Below, piece by piece: positions 1 to 9,191 of a stretch of DNA of 64,000 nucleotides. The notes beneath the pieces are model-generated. The model did no database searches. It was not told the origin of the DNA and was given only the letters and a program-made list of their open reading frames with translations. Position numbers and translations under genes: made by a program. Source of the DNA: Enterocloster lavalensis (GTDB lineage: Bacteria; Bacillota; Clostridia; Lachnospirales; Lachnospiraceae); the NCBI RefSeq assembly GCF_902364025.1, contig NZ_CABJCG010000015.1, positions 58,138 through 122,137 of the forward strand, written 5' to 3'. How positions within the stretch are numbered: position 1 is the first letter of the stretch; the number at the start of each line of letters is the position of its first letter.

Positions 1-26
1 CAATCTCCTCTTTTCTGGCGGCCCGC

Positions 27-74
27 AAAAAGCGGCCGGCCCGCGCGCCCCAGGGGCTGCCGCGGACCGGCCGT
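27..74 (-). terminator. Rho-independent terminator of the DUF5722 gene
   Basis: GC-rich inverted repeat (arms about 32-45 and 61-74, core GCGGCCGGCCCGCG) followed on the minus strand by a run of five T. It sits about 20 bases past the stop codon of the first minus-strand gene. Confidence 0.7.
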
Positions 75-92
75 ATTGGTTTTTTAAATCAT

Positions 93-1829
93 TTAATTCT
101 CCAGACTTCTCCACTTGAAGTTTGGCACCACGTCGGACCACTTGTTGATCCCGATAATGGACTTGGCAAACTCCGTCGATTCCAACGTACTGTTTTTCTT
201 GTCGATATTTTTAAACACCTCCCAGATTTTGCGGCGCTTGGTGGCCACGATCCGGTTGGGCTGGTTTAAGTCGCACTCCCACAGGCCCTGGGCCGTCCCC
301 AGCACCACCTCCGCGGGGCCGTCCACCTGGCGGCTCAGCAGGTACGCGTCGATGTAGGGGTTGCTGTCCACCAGATAATAGGAGTAGGCGAAGGCCGCCG
401 CCTGGATGTAGGGCACGTCGCCCCTGGTCAGGCTCTTGGCCGTGAAGCCCTGCTCGGTCAGGATGATGTGGCGCACGTGACCCGCCGGAGTCCGCAGGGT
501 CTCCTGGGCGAAATAATCGGTCAGTGTGTTCAGGTTCTTGAAATTGATAATCGGCGAGTTGAAGTCATTGGTCACCAGCCCGGACTGGTCGTCGTCCCAG
601 AACTCCGGTTCCGTCATGGGATAGGGATAGGGGTGGTAGGCCAGGCCCCAGTCGAACTGCCCCTCCACGTTGGCGATGGAGTTGAAGGAGTCCACAATAT
701 TCTTGCCGCCGTATTTCAGTTTGCCGTCGATCTCGTTGTTCCAGTTGTAGTCCAGGGAAATGTACACCCGGTCGCTGGCGCTGGCCGTCTTGATGGCCGT
801 GTAGAATACCCGAAACGCCTTCAGATAGGTCCGCACGTAGTTGGTCAGGTCCATGGGCCCCATGTAGTTCCAGTCCTTCTGATTGTTCACCTCGTTTCCG
901 ATCACCCAGTTGGACACCTTGCCGTAGTTGGGGTTGGAGCCGTCGTAGCGCTCCGCCAAAAAGGCGGCGATGGCCCGGGTCTGCTCGTAACCCGCAGGCG
1001 TAGCCACGTTAAACATATAGTGGTAGGCGCTGCTCGTCTTTTTGACCCCCGGGTAAACCAGATCCGGCGTGTTGTCGCTCCAGCCGTTTAAGATCACCGC
1101 GGTGACGCTGATGCCCTTGTTCGACAGGGCGCTGATGGTCCGGTCGTAATCGGCCATCACCGGCGCGCTGAAATGGTAGGTTTTTCCGTCGTACTCGTAG
1201 GTGATGCCCTCGCCCAGAATCTGCTGGAACATAATGTCCGTGCCCGCGTGCTTCACGCCCAGGTCCATGGCGTCGTCCAGCATATCGATCTGAATGCGCA
1301 GGCCCTTTTTGGTCAGAGCAGCGTTAAAAGGCTTCTGGTTCGCCGCCACCACCTCGGGATTCGTCACATAGTGGGGCGCGCTGACCTCCACAAACTTCTC
1401 GCCGTCGTACACAGCCGCCACGTAGGAATCGTACAGCCGGTCCGGGGAGCTTTTGCTCCAGTTGGCAGGCAGGGTGAAATCGATGGCCTGGCCCACGGAC
1501 GTCTTCCACAGGTAATCCCGCCGGTCCCCGATCCCGCTCTCGTAGGGCTGCAGCTCGAACATGTAAATGTTCCCGTCCGTGCCCACCGGGTCCCCGCTAC
1601 TGCTCCCCGTAATATGGATATTCTGTTTATCAGAAGTGACCGTGCAGGAATTGATCTGTGCGCTCACCTGTATCTCCGGTTTCTCAGGGGCCGCCGTCTC
1701 CTCCGCGGCAGTGGTCTCCCTCGCGGCTGCGGTCCCATCCGTCACGTCCGCCCAGGCAGTCACCGTACCTGCGCCGCAGACCGCAGCCGTAAGCAACAGC
1801 CCCAACGCAGCGCCAAACATTTTTTTCAT
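93..1829 (-). CDS. secreted DUF5722 (glycoside hydrolase-like) protein
   Basis: A 578-residue secreted protein. The N-terminus has a clear signal peptide (MKKMFGAALGLLLTAAV...) with cleavage likely after the Ala-rich GTVTAWA stretch, then an acidic Thr/Glu linker. The body has features of the DUF5722 family, which resembles TIM-barrel glycosidases: WVIGNEVNNQKDWNY (a GNE motif like the acid/base Glu of clan A hydrolases) and ILTEQGF (like the nucleophile Glu) near the end. The ATG at 1829 is chosen over an upstream in-frame TTG because GGAGG lies 10 bases before it. The gene is followed upstream by SGNH and MBOAT genes on the same strand, suggesting a role in modifying or trimming a cell-surface glycan. 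Substrate unknown; the catalytic assignment is inference from motifs. Confidence 0.72.
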   Translation of the reverse strand: MKKMFGAALGLLLTAAVCGAGTVTAWADVTDGTAAARETTAAEETAAPEKPEIQVSAQINSCTVTSDKQNIHITGSSSGDPVGTDGNIYMFELQPYESGIGDRRDYLWKTSVGQAIDFTLPANWSKSSPDRLYDSYVAAVYDGEKFVEVSAPHYVTNPEVVAANQKPFNAALTKKGLRIQIDMLDDAMDLGVKHAGTDIMFQQILGEGITYEYDGKTYHFSAPVMADYDRTISALSNKGISVTAVILNGWSDNTPDLVYPGVKKTSSAYHYMFNVATPAGYEQTRAIAAFLAERYDGSNPNYGKVSNWVIGNEVNNQKDWNYMGPMDLTNYVRTYLKAFRVFYTAIKTASASDRVYISLDYNWNNEIDGKLKYGGKNIVDSFNSIANVEGQFDWGLAYHPYPYPMTEPEFWDDDQSGLVTNDFNSPIINFKNLNTLTDYFAQETLRTPAGHVRHIILTEQGFTAKSLTRGDVPYIQAAAFAYSYYLVDSNPYIDAYLLSRQVDGPAEVVLGTAQGLWECDLNQPNRIVATKRRKIWEVFKNIDKKNSTLESTEFAKSIIGINKWSDVVPNFKWRSLEN

Positions 1830-1856
1830 CAATATTTTACCTCCGCATCTTAAAAC

Positions 1857-1898
1857 TAGTAACGTTTACATAATACCCCATTTCCGTTCCTGAGACAA
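1857..1898 (-). promoter_or_regulatory. promoter with cre-like site for the DUF5722 gene
   Basis: Minus-strand -35 TTGTCT (1893-1898), 17-base spacer, -10 TATTAT (1870-1875). The expected transcription start falls inside TGTAAACGTTACTA (1857-1870), which matches 12 of 14 positions of the CcpA cre consensus. A repressor bound there would block initiation, so carbon-catabolite control is a reasonable inference. Confidence 0.55.
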
Positions 1899-1990
1899 TA
1901 AAGTTTTTATTACGGTATTGTGAATATTCCCATCTGTCCGCCGTGCGCATACACCCCCGCCTCCCGCTCTTCTGTTCCCCTTTCAAGGTC

Positions 1991-2035
1991 AAAAAACAGG
2001 CTGCACCGGCGCCGCTTAGCTCCGGTACAGCCTGT
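1991..2035 (-). terminator. terminator downstream of the SGNH gene
   Basis: Arms 1996-2009 and 2022-2035 (ACAGGCTGCACCGG) pair well, and on the minus strand the hairpin runs into six T. It separates the SGNH/MBOAT unit from the DUF5722 promoter. Confidence 0.8.
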
Positions 2036-2063
2036 ATTCGATTCATATGCTCTGTCCGCCTGT

Positions 2064-3098
2064 TTAATACAGGTTCATGGCCAAATCTCCGTTCTGCCCC
2101 GCGCCGTCCACATATTTCCGCAAAAATTCCTCGCAGTTGCCGCAGGTCACCCGATAGCCGAAACCCTGCTCCAGCAGGCGCTCATCCGCCTGACCTTTGA
2201 ACATCACGTCCAGCATCCGGTCGCCCACCTGGGGCATATAATGGCTGGTCTCCAGGTAGTTGTCATTGTTGGTGGTAATGTCGTTGATCCCGCTGAAATT
2301 ATAAAAATCCGTCACCTGCGCCAGCCCGGAAAGGAAATCCCGGTAGCCGTTCTCCACGGCCTTTTCATAAGTCAGGACATGCATGGGATTGGTAAAAATC
2401 ACCAATTCAATGCCGTTGGCATCGCACAATTCTTTGAGCTGGCGGATCTCCTCCAGGGCCTGGGGCGTCCGGTTTGCATACTGTACGGTCCAGTCCGCCT
2501 CCGCCTTGCTCCAGTCCGTGTGGGACTCCACGCCGTAATCCAGAGTCCAGCCCACGTCGTAAATCTTCTGGTCGTAGGCCACCACCCGCGGCTCAAAGTA
2601 CGTGGTCTTTAAGGATTCCACCGCCATGATGGGCTCCAGGTATTGCAGATAGAACTCCTTTTTCTCCTCCCGCGTCATGGGGTAGGGGCAGCGCAGGCGG
2701 TTGTCCTCGTGAATGGCCGGGTCGATCATGTAGGAAATGCTGTCAACTCCCACCAAAACCATTTTCGGCCGGACTCCGTGTTCCAGCATGACCTGTAAAT
2801 TCTCCAGATGCTCCTTGGGAACGCCCTCGGAGTAGGTCATGTTATAGCAGCGGTAGCCCTCGATCCGGTCCGAGTGGATGGAGGACACCCGTGAGGAGCC
2901 GAACAGGAAGGCGTCGAACCGGTCCGGGTGGCGGATCACATACTCGGTTTTCAGGAAGTTCTTATTGGGTTCAATGCCGTTGTCCCGGATATTCTCCACA
3001 TGGAATACATTGTAGGGGTCTATGGCCACCGGCACCACCACCATGAGCAGAAAGATCCATATAACAAACGGCAGAAGTTTGATCAGAAATCGTTTCAT
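2064..3098 (-). CDS. SGNH/AlgX-like membrane-anchored protein, partner of MBOAT
   Basis: A 344-residue protein with one N-terminal membrane segment (FVIWIFLLMVVVPVAI) and an extracytoplasmic domain. FLFGSSRV near residue 65 has the G-x-S nucleophile block seen in SGNH/DltD/AlgJ-like esterase folds, and SHYMPQVGDRML near the end contains a possible catalytic His (conserved spacing not verified). Such proteins are commonly encoded next to MBOAT acyltransferases, where they pass or remove acyl groups on exported polysaccharide. The MBOAT gene lies 17 bases upstream on the same strand, so the two are almost surely co-transcribed. Start ATG at 3098 has GGAGG nine bases upstream. Substrate unknown. 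Confidence 0.7.
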   Translation of the reverse strand: MKRFLIKLLPFVIWIFLLMVVVPVAIDPYNVFHVENIRDNGIEPNKNFLKTEYVIRHPDRFDAFLFGSSRVSSIHSDRIEGYRCYNMTYSEGVPKEHLENLQVMLEHGVRPKMVLVGVDSISYMIDPAIHEDNRLRCPYPMTREEKKEFYLQYLEPIMAVESLKTTYFEPRVVAYDQKIYDVGWTLDYGVESHTDWSKAEADWTVQYANRTPQALEEIRQLKELCDANGIELVIFTNPMHVLTYEKAVENGYRDFLSGLAQVTDFYNFSGINDITTNNDNYLETSHYMPQVGDRMLDVMFKGQADERLLEQGFGYRVTCGNCEEFLRKYVDGAGQNGDLAMNLY

Positions 3099-3115
3099 CG
3101 TTCGTATCCTCCAAA

Positions 3116-4564
3116 TCAGAACTGGAAGTAAATAAATGCCGACTCCGTAATGGAGCGGTTAAAAATAATGAAGGTCACCAGCCCGAAATAAACGAGATAG
3201 CGCACCGCCGCTCTGCGGCTTCCCACCCAGGCGATCACGTCCCGTCCGAGGGAGGCGTAGTCGTAGGCCATGAGGATCACCAGGTAGAGCGCCAGCACGG
3301 CGGCGCGGCCGATCCAGATGTTCATGTCCACGCAGGCCTGCACCGCGTACAGGTAGGGATCGCCGATGCCATAGAACATGTGGGTCAGCAGGTAAAATGC
3401 GTCGTCCAGGGTATTGGCCCGGAAAAACACCCAGGCCAGACAGACGATGATGAACACGCCGATCACATTCAGCCACCATTTGAGGCCGTGGCGCTCCCCG
3501 GCCTCCGGCTTCTTTTTCACCAGCCCCAGGGCCTGCTCTCCCACCTGCAAAACGCCGTGGATTCCGCCCCAGATCACAAAGGTCCAGTTGGCGCCGTGCC
3601 ACAGGCCGCTGACCAGGAAGGTAGCCACCAGGTTGAAATAGTGCCGGGATTTTTTCACCCGGTTGCCGCCCAGGGGGATGTACACGTAATCCCGAAACCA
3701 GGTGGACAGGGAAATGTGCCAGCGGCTCCAGAATTCCTTGATGGACGTGGAGAAATAAGGGCTTTTGAAGTTGGTCATCAGCTTCACGCCGAAGAGATTG
3801 GCCGTGCCCTTGGCGATGTCCGAGTAGCCGGAAAAATCGCAGTAGATCTGGAAGGCGAAGAACACGGTGGCTACCATCAGGGAAAGGCCCTGGTAGAGAT
3901 GGATCTGATTGTAAATCCGGTCCACGTACACGGCCAGATTATCGGCAACCACCAGCTTTTTAAAGAAACCCCAGGTCATAAGCTTCATGCCGTAGGCCGC
4001 CTGGTCGTAGTCGAATACGTGCTCCTCCCGGATCTGGTGCAGCAGGTTTTTGCTGCGCTCGATGGGTCCGGCCACCAGCTGGGGGAAGAAGGACACGAAG
4101 GTGGCGTAAACGCCGAAATGCCGCTCCGCCCGAATCTCGCCGCGGTAGACGTCGATCACGTAGCTGAGGGTCTGGAAAGTGTAAAAGGAGATTCCAACCG
4201 GCAGCATCAGCTTCAGCGTCACCGGGTGCATGGGAATGGAGACGGCACGGCAGAGATCGCTGATGGACTGGCTGACGAAGTTGAAGTATTTGAACACGAA
4301 GAGAACGCCAAAACAACTCACCAGGGCGGCGGTGAGAATCAGGCGTTTCTGCCGGGGAGCGTCCGTCCGCTCCAGGAGTATGGCGCTGGCGTAGGAGATC
4401 ACGGTGGTGAACAGGATTAACGCCACGTAGCGCACGTTCCAGCTCATATAGAAGTAATAGCTGGCGGCAAGAAGAAGCCACCAGCGATGCCGGTGGGGAA
4501 GCAGCCAGTATAGGGCGAATACGATGGGGAGAAAAATTGCGTAGGATAAGGAGTTGAACAGCAC
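3116..4564 (-). CDS. MBOAT family O-acyltransferase
   Basis: A 482-residue multipass membrane enzyme of the membrane-bound O-acyltransferase family (AlgI/DltB/PatA type), which moves acyl groups across the membrane to exported glycans. Visible hallmarks are FPQLVAGPIERS, WGFFKKLVVADN, FCDFSGYSDIAKG, FWSRWHISLSTWFRDYVYIPLGGNR and the active-site His in VSGLWHGANWTF. The start is taken as GTG at 4564: a GGAGG lies seven bases upstream and the protein then begins VLFNSLSYAIF, the usual family N-terminus; an in-frame ATG further upstream would add about 70 atypical residues. It is the first gene of a two-gene unit with the SGNH protein. D-alanine or acetyl transfer cannot be told apart here. Confidence 0.88.
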   Translation of the reverse strand: MLFNSLSYAIFLPIVFALYWLLPHRHRWWLLLAASYYFYMSWNVRYVALILFTTVISYASAILLERTDAPRQKRLILTAALVSCFGVLFVFKYFNFVSQSISDLCRAVSIPMHPVTLKLMLPVGISFYTFQTLSYVIDVYRGEIRAERHFGVYATFVSFFPQLVAGPIERSKNLLHQIREEHVFDYDQAAYGMKLMTWGFFKKLVVADNLAVYVDRIYNQIHLYQGLSLMVATVFFAFQIYCDFSGYSDIAKGTANLFGVKLMTNFKSPYFSTSIKEFWSRWHISLSTWFRDYVYIPLGGNRVKKSRHYFNLVATFLVSGLWHGANWTFVIWGGIHGVLQVGEQALGLVKKKPEAGERHGLKWWLNVIGVFIIVCLAWVFFRANTLDDAFYLLTHMFYGIGDPYLYAVQACVDMNIWIGRAAVLALYLVILMAYDYASLGRDVIAWVGSRRAAVRYLVYFGLVTFIIFNRSITESAFIYFQF

Positions 4565-4697
4565 GGTGGGGCCTCCGGGATTTTCTGCCTTGAGGGGGCA
4601 GGTTATCGTTTGTATGGGATTTATTATACTACAGGGGGATGGGGAGGGCAAGAAAATGGGGAGGGAAATTTTTTTGAAAAAAAGGGGGGTTGCGTTC

Positions 4698-4939
4698 GTG
4701 AGAGGCAGGGAGATGGGGAGGCAGGTTCCGGTTTTCGCGGTGGGAGAGTCTAAGGCAGAATGACGCGGAAAGGGGGGCACCGCTCCGAGCTCCGGCGCCG
4801 GCCTGATGCCGCCCCCTCCGCCTACGCTTTGTTACGGGCGTTGAGCGCCCTTCACAATCCCCCCTTTCCGAGCCCTTCTGCCTAAGACTCTCCGAACCGC
4901 TACAATAGTCACCTGCCTCCCCATCTCCCTGCCTCTCAC
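4698..4939. repeat. 242-bp imperfect palindrome
   Basis: The outer 29 bases (4698-4726, beginning GTGAGAGGCAGGGAGATGGG) are repeated exactly in inverted orientation at 4911-4939. The inner parts (about 4735-4781 and 4855-4905) match at roughly 85 percent, leaving a centre with a small GGGCG/CGCCC hairpin. It lies between the MBOAT gene start and the hydrogenase terminator. No reading frame of note is present. It could be a MITE-like element or a decayed duplication. Confidence 0.8.
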
Positions 4940-5005
4940 CCACTACGCGCTTCCTGGCCTGCGTACGATGGTGCTTTTTTCCTTCAGTTTTGTTGATTAA
5001 AAATA

Positions 5006-5045
5006 AGGAAAGGCCGGAGGGTGGGGGATCCCTCTGGCCTTTCCT
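5006..5045 (-). terminator. terminator of the hydrogenase gene
   Basis: Arms 5006-5021 (AGGAAAGGCCGGAGGG) and 5030-5045 pair with one mismatch; the minus-strand RNA then enters a TTATTTTTAAT tract. Confidence 0.85.
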
Positions 5046-5072
5046 GGATGTTTTTGGGTGTGACTTTCAGAT

Positions 5073-7094
5073 TTAGAGGACAAAGTATCTCTTTAAAAGC
5101 CCTTCAAATGCCTTTCCATGCCGCGACTCGTCCTTGGCCATCTCGTGTACGGTGTCATGGATTGCATCGAAACCCAGTTTTTTGGCGCGGGTGGCCAGAT
5201 CGGCTTTTCCGGCGGTGGCGCCGTTCTCGGCGGCTACGCGTAGGGTCAGATTTTCCTTAGTGGAGTCTGTGACGACTTCGCCCAGAAGCTCCGCAAATTT
5301 GGCGGCGTGCTCTGCTTCTTCGAAGGCGGCCTGCTCCCAGTATAGGCCGATCTCAGGGTAACCCTCCCGGAAGGCAACGCGGCTCATAGCCAGGTACATG
5401 CCGACCTCGGAGCACTCGCCGGAGAAGTTGGCGCGCAGGTCAGCTAATATGTCCTCGGGCGCTCCGGTTGCTACTCCTACTACGTGCTCGGCGGGCCAGC
5501 TTATGGAGGCTTTCTGCTCTGTGAATTTGTCCGGCCCCGCTTTGCATACTGGGCACTGGTCCGGGGCGCTGGCGCCCTCGTGCATGTATCCGCAGATTTG
5601 ACAGATGAAGCGGCGGGTGGTAGTGGCGGTAGAAGCGTTCGGGGCGGCGGAGTTCTTTGCATTTCCGGTATTTTCGGACTGGTTGGAGGAGGGGGACTCT
5701 TCTTCCGCTGCAGCGGTTAGGGACGGGTCGCCCAGTTCGCGGCTCTTGTCCTCGTAGCTGGTGTGGAGCAGCTGCTCCGCCAGTTCGCTGAGGGGCTGGC
5801 CGTAAAACTCGCGGTAGAGTTCTTTGATTTCTTCGTTTTCGTGGCTGGTGCGGACTGCCATGGAGCGGTCGCGGCCGTATAGGCTTTCAATCCGCCTTGC
5901 ACGCAGAGCGTCTCCCTCAAATTCTTTGTCCTTGGGCTGTCCGCCTCCGCCGATGCAGCCGCCGGGACAGGTCATCACCTCCACGAAGTGGTACTGCTTC
6001 CCGCCTTCCTTCATGCGCTGGATGAAGCTGCGGACATTGGCGGTTCCGAAGATGACCGCCACGTTGACGGTGAGATCCCCCACCTGAAGGCTGGCTTCCT
6101 TGACCGCTTCCAGGCCGCGGACCGGCTCCAGCTGGTAGAGCACCTGGGGCGCTTTCTCCCCGGTGATGTACTCGTAGGCGGTGCGCAGCGCGGCTTCCAT
6201 CACGCCTCCGGTATTGCCGAAGATCACGCCTGCGCCGGAGCCTTCGCCCATGAGGCGGTCGTAGGTTCCGTCCTCCAGAGCGGCAAAGTCCACTTCCGCT
6301 TCCCGCGCCCACTGGGCCAACTCCCTGGTGGTGATCACATAGTCCATGTCGCGCATGTCCTCGATGCCCAGATATTTGCCAGCGGCGCTCATCTCCTCGC
6401 GGCGGATCTCATACTTCTTGGCCGTACAGGGCGTCACAGCCACGTTTACGATCTTTCGGGGATCGATGCCCATTTTCTTCGCAAAATAGGTTTTGATCGT
6501 GGGGCCCTGCATACCGATGGGGCTCTTGGCGCTGGAGATGTGGTCCAGCATGTCCGGGTAATAAATTTCCGCAAATTTCACCCAGGCCGGGCAGCAGCTG
6601 GTGAACTGAGGCAGGGGCTTGCTCCCCTTGGTGACCCGCTCGATCAGCTCGCTGGCTTCCTCCATAATGGTTAAGTCCGCCGCAAAATTGGTGTCCAGCA
6701 CGTAATCCGCTCCCAGAGCGCGCAGCAGGGATACCATTTTCCCCTGTACAAAAGCGCTGCCCATGCCGAACTCTTCGCCCAGCGCCGCGCGGACTGAGGG
6801 GGAGGTTGACATAATCACGATCTTGTCCGGGTCAGCGATCGCGGCCGCCACCTGGCGGTACTCCTTCACCTCGGAAATACTGTCCACGGGACAGACGTTG
6901 GCGCACTGGCCGCAGTTGATGCAGACCGCCCGGTCCCCGGTGGCCTTTAAGCTGTAATGGCCCAGAACCCCGATGTAATCCCGGCACATGTCACGGCACT
7001 GGCCGCATTTGATGCACTTGTCCTCGTCGCGGAAAATCGATACATTGTCTCTCTCGATGGGTACCCGTACCTCGGGTGATAAGTGTTTGCTCAT
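5073..7094 (-). CDS. [FeFe]-hydrogenase fused to rubredoxin and rubrerythrin domains
   Basis: A 673-residue cytoplasmic fusion. Residues 20-75 carry two [4Fe-4S] ferredoxin motifs (CIKCGQC..., [12 protein letters not shown]). The H-cluster domain follows with FTSCCPAW (about 163), TPCTAKKYE (about 219) and [13 protein letters not shown] (about 373), so all four cluster cysteines are present; Gln precedes the FTSCCP block where many hydrogenases have Met. After a Ser/Asn/Ala linker there is a rubredoxin unit (CQICGY...CPVC, about 496-520) and a C-terminal diiron rubrerythrin-like helical domain (FEEAEHA, DESRHG). Such fusions are known in clostridia and are thought to couple hydrogen or ferredoxin electrons to peroxide removal. 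ATG at 7094 preferred: GGAG lies 11 bases upstream, whereas the ATG at 7118 has no binding site. Confidence 0.9.
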   Translation of the reverse strand: MSKHLSPEVRVPIERDNVSIFRDEDKCIKCGQCRDMCRDYIGVLGHYSLKATGDRAVCINCGQCANVCPVDSISEVKEYRQVAAAIADPDKIVIMSTSPSVRAALGEEFGMGSAFVQGKMVSLLRALGADYVLDTNFAADLTIMEEASELIERVTKGSKPLPQFTSCCPAWVKFAEIYYPDMLDHISSAKSPIGMQGPTIKTYFAKKMGIDPRKIVNVAVTPCTAKKYEIRREEMSAAGKYLGIEDMRDMDYVITTRELAQWAREAEVDFAALEDGTYDRLMGEGSGAGVIFGNTGGVMEAALRTAYEYITGEKAPQVLYQLEPVRGLEAVKEASLQVGDLTVNVAVIFGTANVRSFIQRMKEGGKQYHFVEVMTCPGGCIGGGGQPKDKEFEGDALRARRIESLYGRDRSMAVRTSHENEEIKELYREFYGQPLSELAEQLLHTSYEDKSRELGDPSLTAAAEEESPSSNQSENTGNAKNSAAPNASTATTTRRFICQICGYMHEGASAPDQCPVCKAGPDKFTEQKASISWPAEHVVGVATGAPEDILADLRANFSGECSEVGMYLAMSRVAFREGYPEIGLYWEQAAFEEAEHAAKFAELLGEVVTDSTKENLTLRVAAENGATAGKADLATRAKKLGFDAIHDTVHEMAKDESRHGKAFEGLLKRYFVL

Positions 7095-7150
7095 AGGTTT
7101 CTCTTCTCCTTTTATCATTGGTATGGTTCGTTCACGCTTTCTTAATATTA

Positions 7151-7179
7151 ATAATAATTACTATTATTATATTTGTCAA
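7151..7179 (-). promoter_or_regulatory. promoter of the hydrogenase gene
   Basis: Consensus -35 TTGACA (7174-7179), 17-base spacer and -10 TATTAT (7151-7156) on the minus strand, within an AT-rich stretch. The remainder of the 330-base gap to the next gene shows no other gene. Confidence 0.75.
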
Positions 7180-7427
7180 GTGGTTTTTGCACTTGTCAAA
7201 AAATATTTATATCATTGGACTCCCATTTATTTTTTCAGGTTGCCAACTTCCCTCCCATGTGTTATCCTGTCATTATCTTTACCGGCTCCGCCGGGCGTTC
7301 GCCCGCGGCCAGCCGTATCTTTATCCCATTGCGGGAATCTGTGGTTCTTGATTCTTTTTCGAAATCATCATTCCACAATCATTTACAACCACACAACGTT
7401 TATAGTACAATGAAAGGAGAAATGCAC

Positions 7428-8300
7428 ATGGTGTCCGTGCGCATCAATGCCAAATTCAAAGACACTTTATTTCGGATGATTTTCGGCGGGAAAAAGGAAT
7501 TATTGGACCTCTACAATGCCATTAATCATTCCAACTACCAGAATCCGGACGACCTGATCGTCACAACCATCGGCGATGTCCTGTATATGGGGATGAAAAA
7601 CGACATTTCATTTCTCATCGGCCAGTATCTCAACCTCTATGAGGCCCAGAGTTCCTGGAACCCTAACATGCCGCTGCGGGGTTTCTTCTACCTAAGCCGT
7701 CTCTATCAGGCTTTTGTGGCGGAACATGAGATGGATCTTTTCTCCAAGCAGCTCTTAAAGCTCCCTGCGCCGCAGTTCATCGTCTTTTACAACGGGACGA
7801 AAACTCAGCCGGATCAGATGGAGCTGCGGCTTTCCGACGCGTTTCTCCCCTCCGAAAAGACGCCCTGCCTGGAGTGCGTCGCCACGGTATACAATATCAA
7901 TTACGGCCACAATTCGGATCTGATGGAGAAATGTCACAAGCTGTACGAGTACGCCTACCTGATTAACGCCATCCGCAGCCATCTGAGGCAGAATCTTCCC
8001 CTGGAAAATGCGGTGGATCAGGCGGTGAAAGAATGCATCGGGAACAATATATTAAAAGGCTTTTTATTAAAACATCGTGAGGAGGTGAGGGAAATGATCT
8101 TGTCCGAATACAATGAAGAGCTTCACATCAAAAGTGAGAAAAAGATCAGCTATGAAGAGGGCCAGGAGCGGGTCAATCTCCTGATCGCCCGGCTGGCAGA
8201 AGCCGGCAGAACCGAGGACCTCATCCGGTCCGCCACCGACCCGGAATATCAGGAGCAGCTGTTCCGGGAATTTGGGCTTTTCCCCCAGTGCGACTGGTAA
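7428..8300 (+). CDS. Rpn family PD-(D/E)XK nuclease / putative transposase
   Basis: A 290-residue protein of the Rpn/YhgA recombination-promoting nuclease family (PD-(D/E)XK fold), members of which make DNA breaks and promote RecA-independent recombination. Family features seen: start KFKDTLFRMIFGGKKELLDLYNAI, a GDVLYMGMKNDISFLI core holding the Asp and Lys of the nuclease site, QYLNLYEAQSS, and FIVFYNGTKTQPDQ. The C-terminus carries the charged EEVREMILSEYNEE region and a predicted helical tail. The third ATG of the cluster (7428) is used because AAAGGAG is eight bases upstream. It stands alone; many such genes occur in multiple copies per Lachnospiraceae genome. Role in this cell is unknown. 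Confidence 0.82.
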   Translation: MVSVRINAKFKDTLFRMIFGGKKELLDLYNAINHSNYQNPDDLIVTTIGDVLYMGMKNDISFLIGQYLNLYEAQSSWNPNMPLRGFFYLSRLYQAFVAEHEMDLFSKQLLKLPAPQFIVFYNGTKTQPDQMELRLSDAFLPSEKTPCLECVATVYNINYGHNSDLMEKCHKLYEYAYLINAIRSHLRQNLPLENAVDQAVKECIGNNILKGFLLKHREEVREMILSEYNEELHIKSEKKISYEEGQERVNLLIARLAEAGRTEDLIRSATDPEYQEQLFREFGLFPQCDW

Positions 8301-8333
8301 GCGCCCTTGGGCCCATTACATTCAAATTAAAAA

Positions 8334-8368
8334 TGCTGCCGCACTCATTGATATGAGCTGTGGCAGCA
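8334..8368. terminator. bidirectional terminator between rpn and nth
   Basis: Hairpin with arms 8334-8348 and 8353-8368 (TGCTGCC...GGCAGCA). On the minus strand it is followed by ATTTTTAATTT, and it separates two convergent genes. Confidence 0.7.
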
Positions 8369-8391
8369 CCTCTGACCGCATCTTAATTTTC

Positions 8392-9039
8392 TTATAGTTC
8401 CTGCTCCACCCCAACCTTCGCGCATACATCCTTCAGACAGCACCGCTCACAGTGGGGTTTTGTCCGCGCCGTGCACACATCCCGGCCGTGGAACACCAAG
8501 CGGTGGCAGAAGTCATTGCTCTCCTCGCCGGGGATCAGCTTCCACAGGGCCATTTCCACCTTCTTAGGCTCCTTGATTCCGTCCACCAGGCCCATGCGGT
8601 TCACCAAGCGGATGCAGTGGGTGTCCGTCACAATGGCGGGCTTGCCGAACACGTCCCCGATGATCAGATTGGCGCTCTTGCGCCCTACCCCCGGAAGCTT
8701 CAACAGGGCATCGAAATCGTCCGGCACCTTGCCGTCGTACTGGTCCCGAAGAATCTTCATGCAGCCGCTTATATCCTTAGCCTTGCTGTGTCCCAGACCG
8801 CAGGGCTTCACGATCCGCTCAATCTCCTCTACCGGAGCGTCCGCCAGCGCATTTACATCCGGGTATTCTGCATACAGGTCCTGGACCACCACATTTACCC
8901 GGGCGTCCGTGCACTGGGCCGCCAGGCGCACGCTGACAAGCAGCTTCCATGCCTGGTCGTAATCCAGGGTGCAACCCACATCCGGATACTCCTTTTTCAA
9001 CCGGTTTACAATCTCCTTCGCAAGTTCCTCTTTTGTCAT
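8392..9039 (-). CDS. nth: endonuclease III (DNA glycosylase/AP lyase)
   Basis: A 215-residue base-excision repair enzyme removing oxidised pyrimidines. It has the helix-hairpin-helix LPGVGRKSAN with the catalytic Lys, then VTDTHCIRLVNRMG with the catalytic Asp. The C-terminal [4Fe-4S] loop has four Cys (CTARTKPHCERCCLKDVC); the first spacing is seven residues instead of the usual six. ATG at 9039 is chosen since GGGAG lies six bases upstream and the length then fits the family (about 210); a longer in-frame start at 9168 adds a basic, atypical extension. It is monocistronic, flanked by a terminator and a tandem-repeat region. Confidence 0.92.
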   Translation of the reverse strand: MTKEELAKEIVNRLKKEYPDVGCTLDYDQAWKLLVSVRLAAQCTDARVNVVVQDLYAEYPDVNALADAPVEEIERIVKPCGLGHSKAKDISGCMKILRDQYDGKVPDDFDALLKLPGVGRKSANLIIGDVFGKPAIVTDTHCIRLVNRMGLVDGIKEPKKVEMALWKLIPGEESNDFCHRLVFHGRDVCTARTKPHCERCCLKDVCAKVGVEQEL

Positions 9040-9191
9040 CGCCGTCTCCCGCCTTATCTCTTTCGTTTTGCGGCGTTTGGCGCCAATCTGCGCCCGGGCC
9101 GCCCGCCAGGCCCGCTCTATTTTATCCTGCTGCCGTTTACAGACCGGTAGCGGGACGTGTGGTTTCATATAGATATCAGTAAATTCCCTTG

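Noticed and set aside
468..1853. Long open frames on the plus strand opposite the DUF5722 gene
   Set aside because: They mirror the GC-rich codon pattern of the minus-strand gene, have no start signals, and their products are low-complexity.
3380..4420. 346-codon plus-strand frame opposite the MBOAT gene
   Set aside because: Antisense shadow of a gene with clear MBOAT motifs; product is His/Gly/Val-rich with no domain.
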